DNA of 64,000 nucleotides from Dokdonella_A sp046347015 (GTDB taxonomy: Bacteria; Pseudomonadota; Gammaproteobacteria; Xanthomonadales; Rhodanobacteraceae). The position numbers and the translations under genes are program-made. Position 1 is the first letter of the stretch. Every line of letters begins with the position of its first letter. The stretch is from contig JAXMHA010000005.1 in NCBI GenBank assembly GCA_046347015.1, forward strand, positions 131,969 through 195,968, in the 5' to 3' direction. Positions 39,378 through 48,390 of this stretch are shown piece by piece. The notes beneath the pieces were generated by a model. That model had not been told where the DNA came from. It saw nothing but the letters and a program-made list of their open reading frames with translations, and did not search any database.

Positions 39378-40568
39378 TCACTCGATGATCTTCGTCACCA
39401 CCCCGGCACCCACCGTCCGCCCACCCTCGCGAATCGCAAACCGCAACCCCTCCTCCATCGCAATCGGGTGGATCAGACTCACCGTCATCTTGCAGTTGTC
39501 GCCCGGCATCACCATCTCGACACCCTCCGGCAACTCCACCGCCCCGGTGATGTCCGTGGTGCGAAAGTAAAACTGCGGCCGGTAACCCTTGAAAAACGGC
39601 GTGTGCCGCCCGCCCTCGTCCTTCGACAGGCAATACACCTCCGACGTGAACTTGGTGTGCGGCGTGATCGAACCCGGCTTGCAGACCACCTGACCCCGCT
39701 CCACCTCCTCCCGCTTGGTACCACGCAGCAGCAAGCCCGCGTTGTCGCCCGCCTGCCCCTGGTCCAGCAGCTTGCGGAACATCTCCACGCCCGTCACCGT
39801 GGTCTTGGTCGTCGGCCGTATGCCCACGATCTCCACTTCTTCGCCCACCTTGATCACGCCGCGCTCGATCCGGCCCGTCACCACCGTGCCACGGCCGGAA
39901 ATGCTGAACACATCCTCCACCGGCATCAGGAACGGCTTGTCAATGTCGCGCTTGGGCTCCGGGATCCACGCGTCCAGCGCATCCACCAGCTTGACGATGC
40001 TCGGCACCCCAATCTCGCTCTGGTCCCCCTCCAGCGCCTTCAGCGCCGAACCCTTCACGATCGGCGTGTCATCGCCCGGAAACTCGTACTTGCTCAGCAG
40101 CTCGCGGACTTCCATCTCCACCAGCTCCAGCAACTCGGCGTCGTCCACCATGTCCGCCTTGTTCATGTACACCACGATGTACGGCACCCCCACCTGCCGC
40201 GCCAGCAAAATGTGCTCGCGCGTCTGCGGCATCGGACCGTCCGCCGCACTCACCACCAAAATCGCACCGTCCATCTGCGCCGCACCCGTGATCATGTTCT
40301 TCACGTAGTCCGCGTGCCCCGGACAGTCCACGTGCGCATAGTGGCGCTGCGGACTCTCGTACTCCACGTGCGCCGTCGAAATCGTGATCCCGCGCGCCTT
40401 CTCCTCCGGCGCCGCGTCAATCTGGTCGTACGCCTTCGTCTCCCCCCCAAACCGCTCCGCCTCCACCTTCGTCAACGCCGCCGTCAGCGTCGTCTTGCCG
40501 TGGTCCACGTGACCAATCGTCCCCACGTTCACGTGCGGCTTCTTGCGCTCGAACTTTTCTTTGGACAT
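39378..40568 (-). CDS. tuf: Elongation factor Tu (copy 2, tRNA-linked)
   Basis: Second EF-Tu gene in the tufB position, between the Thr tRNAs and tRNA-Trp-secE. The 396-residue product is identical to copy 1. The coding DNA differs at one position that I can find (39408), and homology continues only about ten bases past the stop. It is probably co-transcribed with the upstream tRNAs, as thrU-tyrU-glyT-thrT-tufB is in E. coli. Confidence 0.98.
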   Translation of the reverse strand: MSKEKFERKKPHVNVGTIGHVDHGKTTLTAALTKVEAERFGGETKAYDQIDAAPEEKARGITISTAHVEYESPQRHYAHVDCPGHADYVKNMITGAAQMDGAILVVSAADGPMPQTREHILLARQVGVPYIVVYMNKADMVDDAELLELVEMEVRELLSKYEFPGDDTPIVKGSALKALEGDQSEIGVPSIVKLVDALDAWIPEPKRDIDKPFLMPVEDVFSISGRGTVVTGRIERGVIKVGEEVEIVGIRPTTKTTVTGVEMFRKLLDQGQAGDNAGLLLRGTKREEVERGQVVCKPGSITPHTKFTSEVYCLSKDEGGRHTPFFKGYRPQFYFRTTDITGAVELPEGVEMVMPGDNCKMTVSLIHPIAMEEGLRFAIREGGRTVGAGVVTKIIE

Positions 40569-40651
40569 ACGACTGGCACTCCGGTTGTTTCGATGGCGTG
40601 GGTGTCACGGTCGCCGCAAAGCCCGTTCCACGGACGATTGCGGCGCTGCTT

Positions 40652-40728
40652 TGGTGCTCACGGGCTGGAATCGAACCACCGTCCTCCTCCACACAATGGA
40701 GTTGCTCTGCCAACTGAGCTACGTGAGC
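40652..40728 (-). tRNA. tRNA-Thr-like gene, anticodon UGU, degenerate T-stem
   Basis: A 77-nt sequence with encoded CCA whose acceptor (GCTCACG/CGTGAGC) and D-stem are the same as the neighbouring tRNA-Thr(GGU). The anticodon loop reads ATTGTGT, giving UGU (Thr), but with G at position 37 instead of A and an A-G mismatch at the top of the anticodon stem. The T-stem GGTGG / CCAGCC pairs only if one G is bulged, accounting for the extra base. It may be a functional tRNA-Thr(UGU) with odd structure or a decaying duplicate. Confidence 0.6.
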
Positions 40729-40802
40729 GGATTGTCTCGGGTCCAGGCCGGCTCGCCCGTACTGCACTTCCCGTCCCATGTGGCCGGCTTGCGGGTCGAC
40801 CC

Positions 40803-40878
40803 TGGTGCTCACGACTGGAATCGAACCAGTGACCTCCTCCTTACCAAGGAGGTGCTCTACCGACTGAGCTACGTGAGC
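40803..40878 (-). tRNA. tRNA-Thr (GGU)
   Basis: A 76-nt cloverleaf with encoded CCA: acceptor GCTCACG, anticodon loop TTGGTAA giving GGU, T-arm ACTGG TTCGATT CCAGT fully paired. It occupies the thrT position before tuf. Confidence 0.96.
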
Positions 40879-41062
40879 CCGTGTTCCTGCGGCCTTTCCC
40901 GGTGAAGAAAAACAAACCAGCTTTCCGGCCGGATCAATGACGACAGCTTCCGGCAACCCTCCCTGACCGCAAGGACAATTCGAGTGTCCCAGTCGGACTT
41001 CCGGGAAGGCGCCGGGTTCCGTACCGTCCGCTCCTGCCATCATTCCAGCCCACCCGACATGA

Positions 41063-41136
<74 letters not shown>

Positions 41137-41314
41137 GGACGGGTGTTGCCTTGGTGGAGGGAGGTGGATCACGCCGGGCATCCTGCCCTCCGCCCCTCCG
41201 GGGCCGCGCCGCTTTCGCGTCGCGTTCCGATTCGCTCCCGGCGAATCGGTCGAACCGGCACTTCCATTCGGTGGTTCTCATCCACCTCCACGAAGCGCCT
41301 CGCACCTCTGATCC

Positions 41315-41400
41315 TGGTGGAGGGAGGTGGATTCGAACCACCGAAGGCGTAAGCCAGCAGATTTACAGTCTGCCCCCGTTGGCCGCTTGGGTATCCCTCC
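41315..41400 (-). tRNA. tRNA-Tyr (GUA)
   Basis: An 86-nt type II tRNA with long variable arm and encoded CCA: acceptor GGAGGGA, anticodon loop CTGTAAA giving GUA, T-arm GGTGG TTCGAAT CCACC. It is the first gene of the tRNA-tuf transcription unit. Confidence 0.96.
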
Positions 41401-41433
41401 GCAATTCTGCGCCGGTGCCTCCTCGCGAAATGA

Positions 41434-41477
41434 ACAAAAACCCGGCGTGGGCATCGCGGCGAACCATGCCACACGCC
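41434..41477 (-). terminator. Terminator-like hairpin in the tRNA-tuf leader
   Basis: On the minus strand GGCGTG, bulged T, GGCAT, an 11-base loop, ATGCC and CACGCC form an 11-bp stem, then GGG and TTTTTG. It lies between the predicted promoter and tRNA-Tyr with no gene upstream to terminate, so a leader/attenuator role is inferred. Confidence 0.55.
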
Positions 41478-41506
41478 CCAACCGAGCCATCGATTTCGAG
41501 CCGGGT

Positions 41507-41536
41507 ATTGTCGCCTTCGACGTCTTCAAGTGTCAA
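41507..41536 (-). promoter_or_regulatory. Promoter of the tRNA-Tyr...tuf operon
   Basis: On the minus strand TTGACA (plus 41531-41536, perfect -35), an 18-base spacer and GACAAT (plus 41507-41512, four of six). It lies 107 bases upstream of tRNA-Tyr. The gap 41401-41738 otherwise contains only the leader hairpin and the start region of the divergent sigma-factor gene. Confidence 0.55.
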
Positions 41537-41738
41537 GGTAGCCGTGCTGCGGTTCTTCCCAAGGCATTGGTGCGCGTAAGGGGGCTGCCTCGCTCGCCAC
41601 GAAAGCCCGCATCGTTCCACTCGGCCCCCACCATGGCTGCCGGTCGCCGCCTCATTCCCCCGGGCTGCCGATGGACCCGCAAGGCAAGGCGAGCCAGCCG
41701 GCAATCGGCGGACACCGCAATTGCGCTAATGTCGCGTC

Positions 41739-42329
41739 ATGGGCACCGATCTCGACGACTGGTTCGTCCGCTCGATCCTCTGCCACGAAGCCGCACTCAC
41801 ACGCTACCTGCGGCGCAACTGGCAAGAACCGGAGGAAGTTTCCGACCTTCGCCAGGAGGTCTACGCACGGGTCTATGAGGCCGCCGCCCGAAACCGGCCC
41901 GCCTTCCCGAAGTCGTTCCTGTTCGCCACGGCGCGTCGCCTGCTGATCGACCGCGTGCGGCGCAGCCGCGTGGTCGCCATCGATGCCGTGGGTGATATCG
42001 AGGGCCTGAACGTCTTCATCGATGAACAGACGCCCGATCGACATCTCGACGCCCATCAGTCCCTGAAACGGCTGATTCGCGCGTTCGATGCCCTTCCGGC
42101 TCGGTGTCGCGAAATCGTTTGGCTGCGGAAGGTCGAACAATTGGCCCAGCGGGAGATCGCGATTCGGCTCGGCATCAGGGAAAAGACCGTGGAGAACCAG
42201 ATCGCCAGGGGGAGCCGCATGCTGGCGGCCGCATTCTTCGGCATGAACGAGCCGCCAACGGTGAGTTCCGGCAAGGCTTCCCTTGCGGACTTCGGGAACG
42301 ATCGTGCTCGAGCCAGACGCCAGGATTGA
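41739..42329 (+). CDS. ECF sigma factor, FecI type
   Basis: Extracytoplasmic-function sigma factor of 196 residues that probably directs transcription of the TonB receptor downstream. Region 2 is seen as EPEEVSDLRQEVYARVYEAA and LFATARRLLIDRVRRSR; region 4 as FDALPARCREIVWLRKVEQL and AIRLGIREKTVENQIARG, a helix-turn-helix. The family is the iron-starvation FecI group, partnered with FecR. No ribosome-binding site is obvious before the ATG at 41739. It overlaps fecR-like by 26 bases. Confidence 0.9.
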   Translation: MGTDLDDWFVRSILCHEAALTRYLRRNWQEPEEVSDLRQEVYARVYEAAARNRPAFPKSFLFATARRLLIDRVRRSRVVAIDAVGDIEGLNVFIDEQTPDRHLDAHQSLKRLIRAFDALPARCREIVWLRKVEQLAQREIAIRLGIREKTVENQIARGSRMLAAAFFGMNEPPTVSSGKASLADFGNDRARARRQD

Positions 42330-43398
42330 GTCGCAAGCGGCAGGCTGGTTGGCGCGACGCGATCGTGGTGACTGGTCGGGTCGAGACCAGGCGGCGTTCG
42401 ACGCGTGGTTCGCCGCGGACAGCACTCACCGGGTCGCTTTCGTGCGCCTGCAGGCGGCTTGGCGCGAGGCCGACAGGCTCGGCATGCTTGCCGCGGGTAC
42501 CGGCCGTGAACACCTCGCGCCATCCACGGAGAGGATCGCCGGCATTGCCGGTTCGCCCCACGGCGGGTGCCTCGCACCGAACGGATTCCTCCGCCGGCGC
42601 CATCGGAATTCGCATCCGCGAGCCACTCGGCCGCGATGGCTGTGGCTCGAGGCGGCAATCCTCGTCGCATTCACGCTCGCCGGTGCTTGGCTCATGGTTC
42701 ACCACTGGCGATCGAATCCGGGCACGATCGACTATCGAACCGCCTTGGGAACTCAGCAGGACCTGCAACTCGTCGATGGGTCGCGCGTTGTCCTCGGCAG
42801 CGCAACCGATGTTGGCGTGGCGCTGTCGCGCACCCGTCGCGACGTCGCCTTGCGCCATGGGGAAGCGTTCTTCGCCGTCGCCCACGATCCGGACCGACCG
42901 TTTGTCGTGCATGCCGACGGCAACCGCGTGGTCGCGGTCGGCACGCGATTCGACGTGCGTCGCAGCCATCATGGCCTTCGCGTGATCGTCACTGAGGGGT
43001 TGGTGCGACTTGAGGCCGCCGCGCGCGGCACCCGGGCGCCGACCGCGCTGCTGCCGCCAGGCAGCGTTGCCTCGATACGAGGCGGCGAAGTCAGCATTCG
43101 GCACGTGCCGTTGGAGCGCGCACGGGAACTCCTGAGTTGGCGCGACGGATACCTGGCATTCCACGACACGCCGTTGTACGAGGCGGCCGATGAATTCAAC
43201 CGCTACAACCCGAAGAAACTCTTGATCAGCGGCGACGCCGCGGGCGCGATGCGCGTGGGGGGGCGCTTCCGCTACGACAACCTGGATGCCTTCTTGCGGA
43301 TGCTGCAGCAAATGTTCCCGTTGCGCGTCGAGGATCGGGGTGATCTCGTCGTCGTGACGGCGAAATCCAGGAGCACCCACCACGTGGCGACTCGCTGA
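42304..43398 (+). CDS. FecR-like transmembrane anti-sigma factor
   Basis: Single-pass inner-membrane regulator that carries the receptor signal to the sigma factor. The 364-residue protein has an N-terminal cytoplasmic FecR/DUF4880 region (QAAGWLARRDRGDWSGRDQA and FVRLQAAWREADRL), one membrane segment at about residues 112-133, the periplasmic FecR domain (LGTQQDLQLVDGSRVVLGSA, VGTRFDVR), and a C-terminal STN-like part (YEAADEFNRYNPKKLLISGD) that should touch the receptor. The GTG at 42304 is preferred because GGGAA lies five bases upstream; a TTG seven codons earlier is also in frame. Confidence 0.88.
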   Translation: MLEPDARIESQAAGWLARRDRGDWSGRDQAAFDAWFAADSTHRVAFVRLQAAWREADRLGMLAAGTGREHLAPSTERIAGIAGSPHGGCLAPNGFLRRRHRNSHPRATRPRWLWLEAAILVAFTLAGAWLMVHHWRSNPGTIDYRTALGTQQDLQLVDGSRVVLGSATDVGVALSRTRRDVALRHGEAFFAVAHDPDRPFVVHADGNRVVAVGTRFDVRRSHHGLRVIVTEGLVRLEAAARGTRAPTALLPPGSVASIRGGEVSIRHVPLERARELLSWRDGYLAFHDTPLYEAADEFNRYNPKKLLISGDAAGAMRVGGRFRYDNLDAFLRMLQQMFPLRVEDRGDLVVVTAKSRSTHHVATR

Positions 43399-43470
43399 GA
43401 AAGGGGGGTTTTTCGGTCCGGTTCGTCACGGGTAGCGCGCGGGGGGACCGCGTTTCGGGGAGGACAACCC

Positions 43471-46400
43471 ATGCTGGACCGGCAAAACGTGCTGCGGCTG
43501 ATCCTGGCGATACTCATCGCCGCGCTGCCCGCGGCGACCCTTGCACAAGGCGACACGGCGAAGAACGTCGACATTCCGGCCGGGACACTGTCGAATGCAC
43601 TCGACGCACTGGGCCGGCAGGCCGGCGTCCAGCTCGTGTACCCGGCCGATCGGATGACTGGCCGGGAGACCACGGGCTTGCACGGCACCTACACGCCATC
43701 CGACGCCCTGGACAAGCTGCTGGAGGGCAGCGGGTTCACGGCCCGGCGCGACCCTTCTGGCGCCTGGATGATCGTTCCCGAGACGCCACCGAAGACGGCG
43801 CAACCGAACCCGGCCCCGGCCGAATCCCGACCTGCCGAGGCGGCGGCAGCGCCCCAATCCAGCCTGCAGACCATCGTCGTGACCGGCTCCCGGATTCCGC
43901 GGGCCCAGATCGAAGGGCCGGCACCGGTCATCGTCATCAGCGCGCAGGAAATCCAGCGGCGCGGCATCATCAGCGTGCCCGACCTGATGACCTCGCTGAC
44001 CCAGAACCTCGGCGCGCTCGACAACAACCAGCAGACCGACGGCTTCTCGACCGGCGCGCAAGCGGTCGACTTGCGCGGCCTTGGCCCCAACCACACGCTG
44101 GTGCTGGTCAACGGACGCCGCATCGCCGACTACCCGCAGTCGTACAACGGCAACAGCAACTTCACCGACATCTCGAACATCCCGGCGTCGATGATCGAAC
44201 GCGTCGAGATCCTGAGCGGCAGCGCGTCCGCGGTATACGGCTCGGACGCGGTGTCCGGCGTCATCAACATCATCCTTAAGCGCAAGGCCGACGGCACGAC
44301 GCTCAGCTACCGCTACGGCGACACGCAGCACGGCGGTGGCCAGTCGCAGCGCTTCGACCTGACGACGGGCTTCTCGACCGACCGCTTCGACGCGATGATC
44401 GGCCTCGAGCTGCTCGACAAGAAACCGCTGTGGGCCTACCAGCGGAGTTTCACCGACTCGCGGCTCGACAGCCCGGGCGACCCGTCCAGCCTGTATCCCA
44501 GCCAGAACTGGGTGCGCATGGATGTCGACGAGAACTACATCGACCCCGGCGCGGCGCAATGCCAGGCGCTGTCCGGCTACGACCGGGGCACGATCGCCTA
44601 TGCGTACCGGAACAACTGGGGCTACTACTGCGGCAGTTACTACGACGTCGGTTACGGCACGCTCGAGAACGGCCGCAAGATGGCCACGCTTTCGGGCACC
44701 GCGAGCTGGCACCTGAACGACCACACCGACCTGTTCCTCGATCTCCTCACCGGCACGTCGCACCAGGACAGCTACAACACGCCGCTGCAATGGCAGAACT
44801 GCGAACCGCTCAACGGTGACTGCACTCCGGTGCCGTTCTTCAACGCCGCGACCGGCCAGATCGAACAGTGGCAACGCCGTTACTTCACGATCGAGGAAAA
44901 CGGCGGATTCGGGCCCGGCGAGATCCGCAACATCAACAACACGCTGTCGCTGGTGACCGGTGTCAAGGGTACGCTCGGCGAGAGTTGGCACTACGAGGCC
45001 GCGTTCTCGCATTCGCAGAACCAGCTCGAAAGCAAGTGGCCGGCGCTTGTCGCCGCCAAGGCACAGGCACTCTACCTCGGCGCTCCGCTCGGCATCGATC
45101 CGGACAGTGGTTACACGATCTATGACGCTCCGCCCAGCCGTTTCTACACGCCGCTGACGGTCGCCGAGTTCCGTTCGATCACGCAGGATTCCATCGACAA
45201 CGACTTCAGCCGCAGCGAGAACTATTCCGTCACGGTGAACAACACCGAGTTGTTTTCGCTCCCGGCCGGACCGGTCGGCTTTGCGGCCATCGCCGAGTTC
45301 GGCAACCAGTATTTCGGCCTGAAGGCCGATCCGCTGTCGCTGGACGGCAGCTACTACGGCTTGCACAACACCGATGCAGTGGGTTCGCGCAGCCATTCGG
45401 GCGCAGGCTACGAATTCAGCGTGCCGGTCTTCGAGAAGCTGAACCTGACCACGGCCGGCCGCTATGACCGCTACTCATACAGCGACCACTCGAACGGCAA
45501 GTTCACGTATTCCATCGGCGCCGAGTTCCGGCCGTTCGAAAGCCTGCTGCTGCGCGGCTCACTGGCGACCGGTTTCCGTGCGCCGGACCTGTCGTATCTG
45601 TATGCCGGGCCCAGCGGTTCGAGTTCGGGCGGCGTCGACTATTACCTGTGCCGTCTCCTCGAGCCCGACACGGCTCCCGACTTCGCCGACGATTGCGACT
45701 ATGGCGACATCGGCTTCAACGGCCGCAGCCACGGCAGCGTCGACCTGAAGGACGAAACCAGCCGTTCCTACACCTATGGCCTGGTGTTCTCGCCGACGCC
45801 GAACATCGACTTCACCGCCGACTACTACAACATCAAGCTGAACAACGAGGTGATCTACCAGGACAGCGACACGATCCTGCGCCAGGAGGCGGACTGCCGA
45901 CTCGGCGTCGACATCTACGGCAATCCGGTCGACACCAATTCGGCGATGTGCCAGCAGATCATCAGCCAGGTCGTGCGCAACGCCGCCACCGACCCCAGCA
46001 ATCCGATGGGCGTCACGTCGGTACTGGTGCTGCCGATCAACGCCGCGATGGACCATACGTCCGGCATCGACATCAACGCGCACTACCGGCTCGAAACCGA
46101 CGGCTTCGGCACCTTCGACTTCAACGCCGGCGGCACCTATGTCGTGATGCACAAGCTGCAGCAGTACCCGGATGCGCCGGTCGACAACGAATTGACCGAC
46201 CTCTATTACTACGTCATCCCGCGCAGCAAGGCGAACTATTCCGTCGCCTGGAACATCGGCAAGTTCACGACCTCGTTGTACGGCGCGCGGCTCGGCGGGC
46301 TGCCGAACTACGACGGCGACAAGCGCCTCGGCCCGACGTTCCTGTACAACGCGACGTTGAACTACCGCGTGACACCGCGTGTCGCGATGACGTTTACCGT

Positions 46401-46542
46401 CGACAACCTGTTCGACAGCAAGCCGGGGCGCGACTCGACGTGGACCAGCTATCCGTACTACGCGAGCCGCTGGTTCAGTCCGGTTGGCCGCGCGTTCTTC
46501 CTGCAGGTCGACGTGCGGATGGGCGGGAGCGACCGTGAATGA
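43471..46542 (+). CDS. TonB-dependent receptor with N-terminal signalling domain
   Basis: Outer-membrane active transporter of 1023 residues. A signal peptide (about 1-25, ending ATLAQ) is followed by an STN signalling domain (about 33-100), a Pro/Ala-rich linker, a TonB box-like TIVVTGSRIPR, the plug (LRGLGPNHTLVLVNGRRI and ERVEILSGSASAVYGSDAVS) and a 22-strand barrel to the C-terminus. With FecI and FecR it forms a cell-surface signalling cassette. The substrate is unknown: iron siderophore is the default for FecI systems, but receptors of this RGxx...NNIP type also import carbohydrates or peptides. GGGGAGG precedes the ATG at 43471. It ends six bases from convergent ychF. Confidence 0.9.
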   Translation: MLDRQNVLRLILAILIAALPAATLAQGDTAKNVDIPAGTLSNALDALGRQAGVQLVYPADRMTGRETTGLHGTYTPSDALDKLLEGSGFTARRDPSGAWMIVPETPPKTAQPNPAPAESRPAEAAAAPQSSLQTIVVTGSRIPRAQIEGPAPVIVISAQEIQRRGIISVPDLMTSLTQNLGALDNNQQTDGFSTGAQAVDLRGLGPNHTLVLVNGRRIADYPQSYNGNSNFTDISNIPASMIERVEILSGSASAVYGSDAVSGVINIILKRKADGTTLSYRYGDTQHGGGQSQRFDLTTGFSTDRFDAMIGLELLDKKPLWAYQRSFTDSRLDSPGDPSSLYPSQNWVRMDVDENYIDPGAAQCQALSGYDRGTIAYAYRNNWGYYCGSYYDVGYGTLENGRKMATLSGTASWHLNDHTDLFLDLLTGTSHQDSYNTPLQWQNCEPLNGDCTPVPFFNAATGQIEQWQRRYFTIEENGGFGPGEIRNINNTLSLVTGVKGTLGESWHYEAAFSHSQNQLESKWPALVAAKAQALYLGAPLGIDPDSGYTIYDAPPSRFYTPLTVAEFRSITQDSIDNDFSRSENYSVTVNNTELFSLPAGPVGFAAIAEFGNQYFGLKADPLSLDGSYYGLHNTDAVGSRSHSGAGYEFSVPVFEKLNLTTAGRYDRYSYSDHSNGKFTYSIGAEFRPFESLLLRGSLATGFRAPDLSYLYAGPSGSSSGGVDYYLCRLLEPDTAPDFADDCDYGDIGFNGRSHGSVDLKDETSRSYTYGLVFSPTPNIDFTADYYNIKLNNEVIYQDSDTILRQEADCRLGVDIYGNPVDTNSAMCQQIISQVVRNAATDPSNPMGVTSVLVLPINAAMDHTSGIDINAHYRLETDGFGTFDFNAGGTYVVMHKLQQYPDAPVDNELTDLYYYVIPRSKANYSVAWNIGKFTTSLYGARLGGLPNYDGDKRLGPTFLYNATLNYRVTPRVAMTFTVDNLFDSKPGRDSTWTSYPYYASRWFSPVGRAFFLQVDVRMGGSDRE

Positions 46543-46548
46543 GGCCGC

Positions 46549-47640
46549 TCACACGTTGAAGCGGAAATGCAGGACGTCGCCTTCCTGCACGACATAGTCC
46601 TTGCCTTCCAGGCGTAGCCGGCCCGCTTCGCGCGCGCCGGCTTCACCACGGCAGCGAATGTAGTCGTCGTAGCCAATCGTCTCCGCGCGGATGAAGCCGC
46701 GCTCGAAATCGGTGTGGATGACGCCGGCCGCCTGCGGCGCGGTCGCGCCACGCCTGACGGTCCACGCGCGGACTTCCTTCTCGCCGGCGGTGAAGAACGT
46801 CCCGAGGCCGAGCAACCGGTAGGCTGCGTGGATCACGCGGTTCAAGCCGGGCTCGTCGAGGCCGAGGTCGGCGAGGAACGCGTCGCGGTCCGCCTCGTCG
46901 AGCTGCGCCATCTCTTCCTCGATCGCGGCACTGACCGCGACCACCTCGGCGCCCTCCGTTCCGGCGCGTGCCCGCACCGCATCGAGGTGCGCGTTGCCGG
47001 AAAAACCGTCCTCCCGCACGTTCGCGATGTACATCAGCGGTTTCAACGTCAGCAGGAACAAGTCACGCACCGCCGCACGCTCGTCGGGCGACAGCTCGAG
47101 CGCCCGGGCCGGTTTCCCGGCATCGAGTCCCCCGGCGAGCTTCTGCAGCACCGGCCTTCGCGCCAAGGCTTCCTTGTCGTTGGCCTTGGCCGCGCGCTCG
47201 GCGCGCGCCAGCGCCTTGTCGACCGTCTCGAGGTCGGCCAGCGCGAGCTCGGTGTCGACCGTCTCGATGTCGGCAATTGGATCGACGCGTCCCTCGACGT
47301 GCACCACGTCGGGATGCTCGAAGCAACGCACGACATGCGCGATCGCATCCACTTCGCGGATGTGGGCGAGGAACTTGTTGCCGAGTCCTTCGCCCTTCGA
47401 CGCGCCGGCGACCAGACCGGCGATGTCGACGAATTCCACCGCCGTCGGCACGATCTTCTGCGGATGCACGATGTCGGCGAGTTGCGCCAGACGCGGATCG
47501 GGCACCGGCACGACGCCGACATTCGGATCGATCGTGCAGAACGGAAAGTTCGCCGCCGCGATGCCGGCTTTCGTCAGTGCGTTGAACAGCGTCGACTTGC
47601 CGACGTTCGGCAGGCCGACGATCCCGCAAGCAATGCCCAT
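46549..47640 (-). CDS. ychF: Redox-regulated ribosome-binding ATPase YchF
   Basis: Obg-family protein that hydrolyses ATP rather than GTP and binds the ribosome. The 363-residue protein has the G1 motif GLPNVGKSTLF (9-19), DIAGLVAGASKGEGLGNKFL, a coiled coil in the middle and the C-terminal TGS domain (RAWTVRRGATAPQAAGVIH and IGYDDYIRCRGEAGAREAGR). It is transcribed together with pth upstream, a widely conserved pair. Confidence 0.97.
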   Translation of the reverse strand: MGIACGIVGLPNVGKSTLFNALTKAGIAAANFPFCTIDPNVGVVPVPDPRLAQLADIVHPQKIVPTAVEFVDIAGLVAGASKGEGLGNKFLAHIREVDAIAHVVRCFEHPDVVHVEGRVDPIADIETVDTELALADLETVDKALARAERAAKANDKEALARRPVLQKLAGGLDAGKPARALELSPDERAAVRDLFLLTLKPLMYIANVREDGFSGNAHLDAVRARAGTEGAEVVAVSAAIEEEMAQLDEADRDAFLADLGLDEPGLNRVIHAAYRLLGLGTFFTAGEKEVRAWTVRRGATAPQAAGVIHTDFERGFIRAETIGYDDYIRCRGEAGAREAGRLRLEGKDYVVQEGDVLHFRFNV

Positions 47641-47718
47641 GTGGTTCCTTTGCGTGGCTATCGAGGTGTGATCAGCGGCGCACCGACAGCAGGGACCGTG
47701 ACTTCTTGCGTGTGCGAC

Positions 47719-48306
47719 TCACGACTCATCCTTGCTCGTGTGCAAGCGCTTCATCGCCTCGTTGAAGTCCCCGGCCACTGCCAGCGGGAACACGTCGAGC
47801 GCCCTTGAAATCGAGTCGACGATCGCGTCGCGATCCGCCGCGGAGGGACGGCCGAGGACCCATGCCAACACCCGGTCCCGGTCGCCCGGATGACCGATGC
47901 CGAGGCGCAGACGGTGAAACTTGCCGTGCCCGAGATGGGAGAGGATGTCCCGCAACCCGTTCTGCCCACCATGGCCGCCATCGAACTTCAGGCGCGCCGT
48001 GCCGGGCGGCAGGTCGAGATCATCGTGGACGACCAGCATTTCGGCCGGGTCGATCCTCCACCAGCGCAGCGCCGAGGCGACCGACTGACCACTGTCGTTC
48101 ATGAACGTCAGCGGCTTCACCAGCCGCAACGGATGTCCATCGACAACGCCTTCCGCGGACTCGGCGCGCAATTTCGCTTCCCAACCGAACCGCAAACCAT
48201 GCGCGCGTGCCAGCGCGTCCGCGAACCAGAACCCCGCGTTGTGGCGGGTCAACCGGTACTCGGGACCGGGATTGCCGAGGCCGACGACGAGGCGCAAGGC
48301 GGCCAT
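47719..48306 (-). CDS. pth: Peptidyl-tRNA hydrolase
   Basis: Releases peptides from prematurely dropped peptidyl-tRNA. The 195-residue protein shows VVGLGNPGPEYRLTRHNAGF with the catalytic His22, KPLTFMNDSGQSV, LLVVHDDLDLP-like VVHDDLDLPPG, and FDGGHGGQNGLRDI. Length is usual. It is in the run rplY-pth-ychF, 84 bases after rplY. Confidence 0.97.
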   Translation of the reverse strand: MAALRLVVGLGNPGPEYRLTRHNAGFWFADALARAHGLRFGWEAKLRAESAEGVVDGHPLRLVKPLTFMNDSGQSVASALRWWRIDPAEMLVVHDDLDLPPGTARLKFDGGHGGQNGLRDILSHLGHGKFHRLRLGIGHPGDRDRVLAWVLGRPSAADRDAIVDSISRALDVFPLAVAGDFNEAMKRLHTSKDES

Positions 48307-48390
48307 GGCGGCAGCGCAACGAACGCGATCCGGATTCGTGCCATCGCCGCCCGGCAGCGAAGCGGCGATGGCATCCGAACCGGGCGCCCG

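Noticed and set aside
40652..40728. Calling this tRNA a plain functional tRNA-Thr
   Set aside because: The bulged T-stem, mismatched anticodon stem and G37 are unusual enough to keep it as uncertain.
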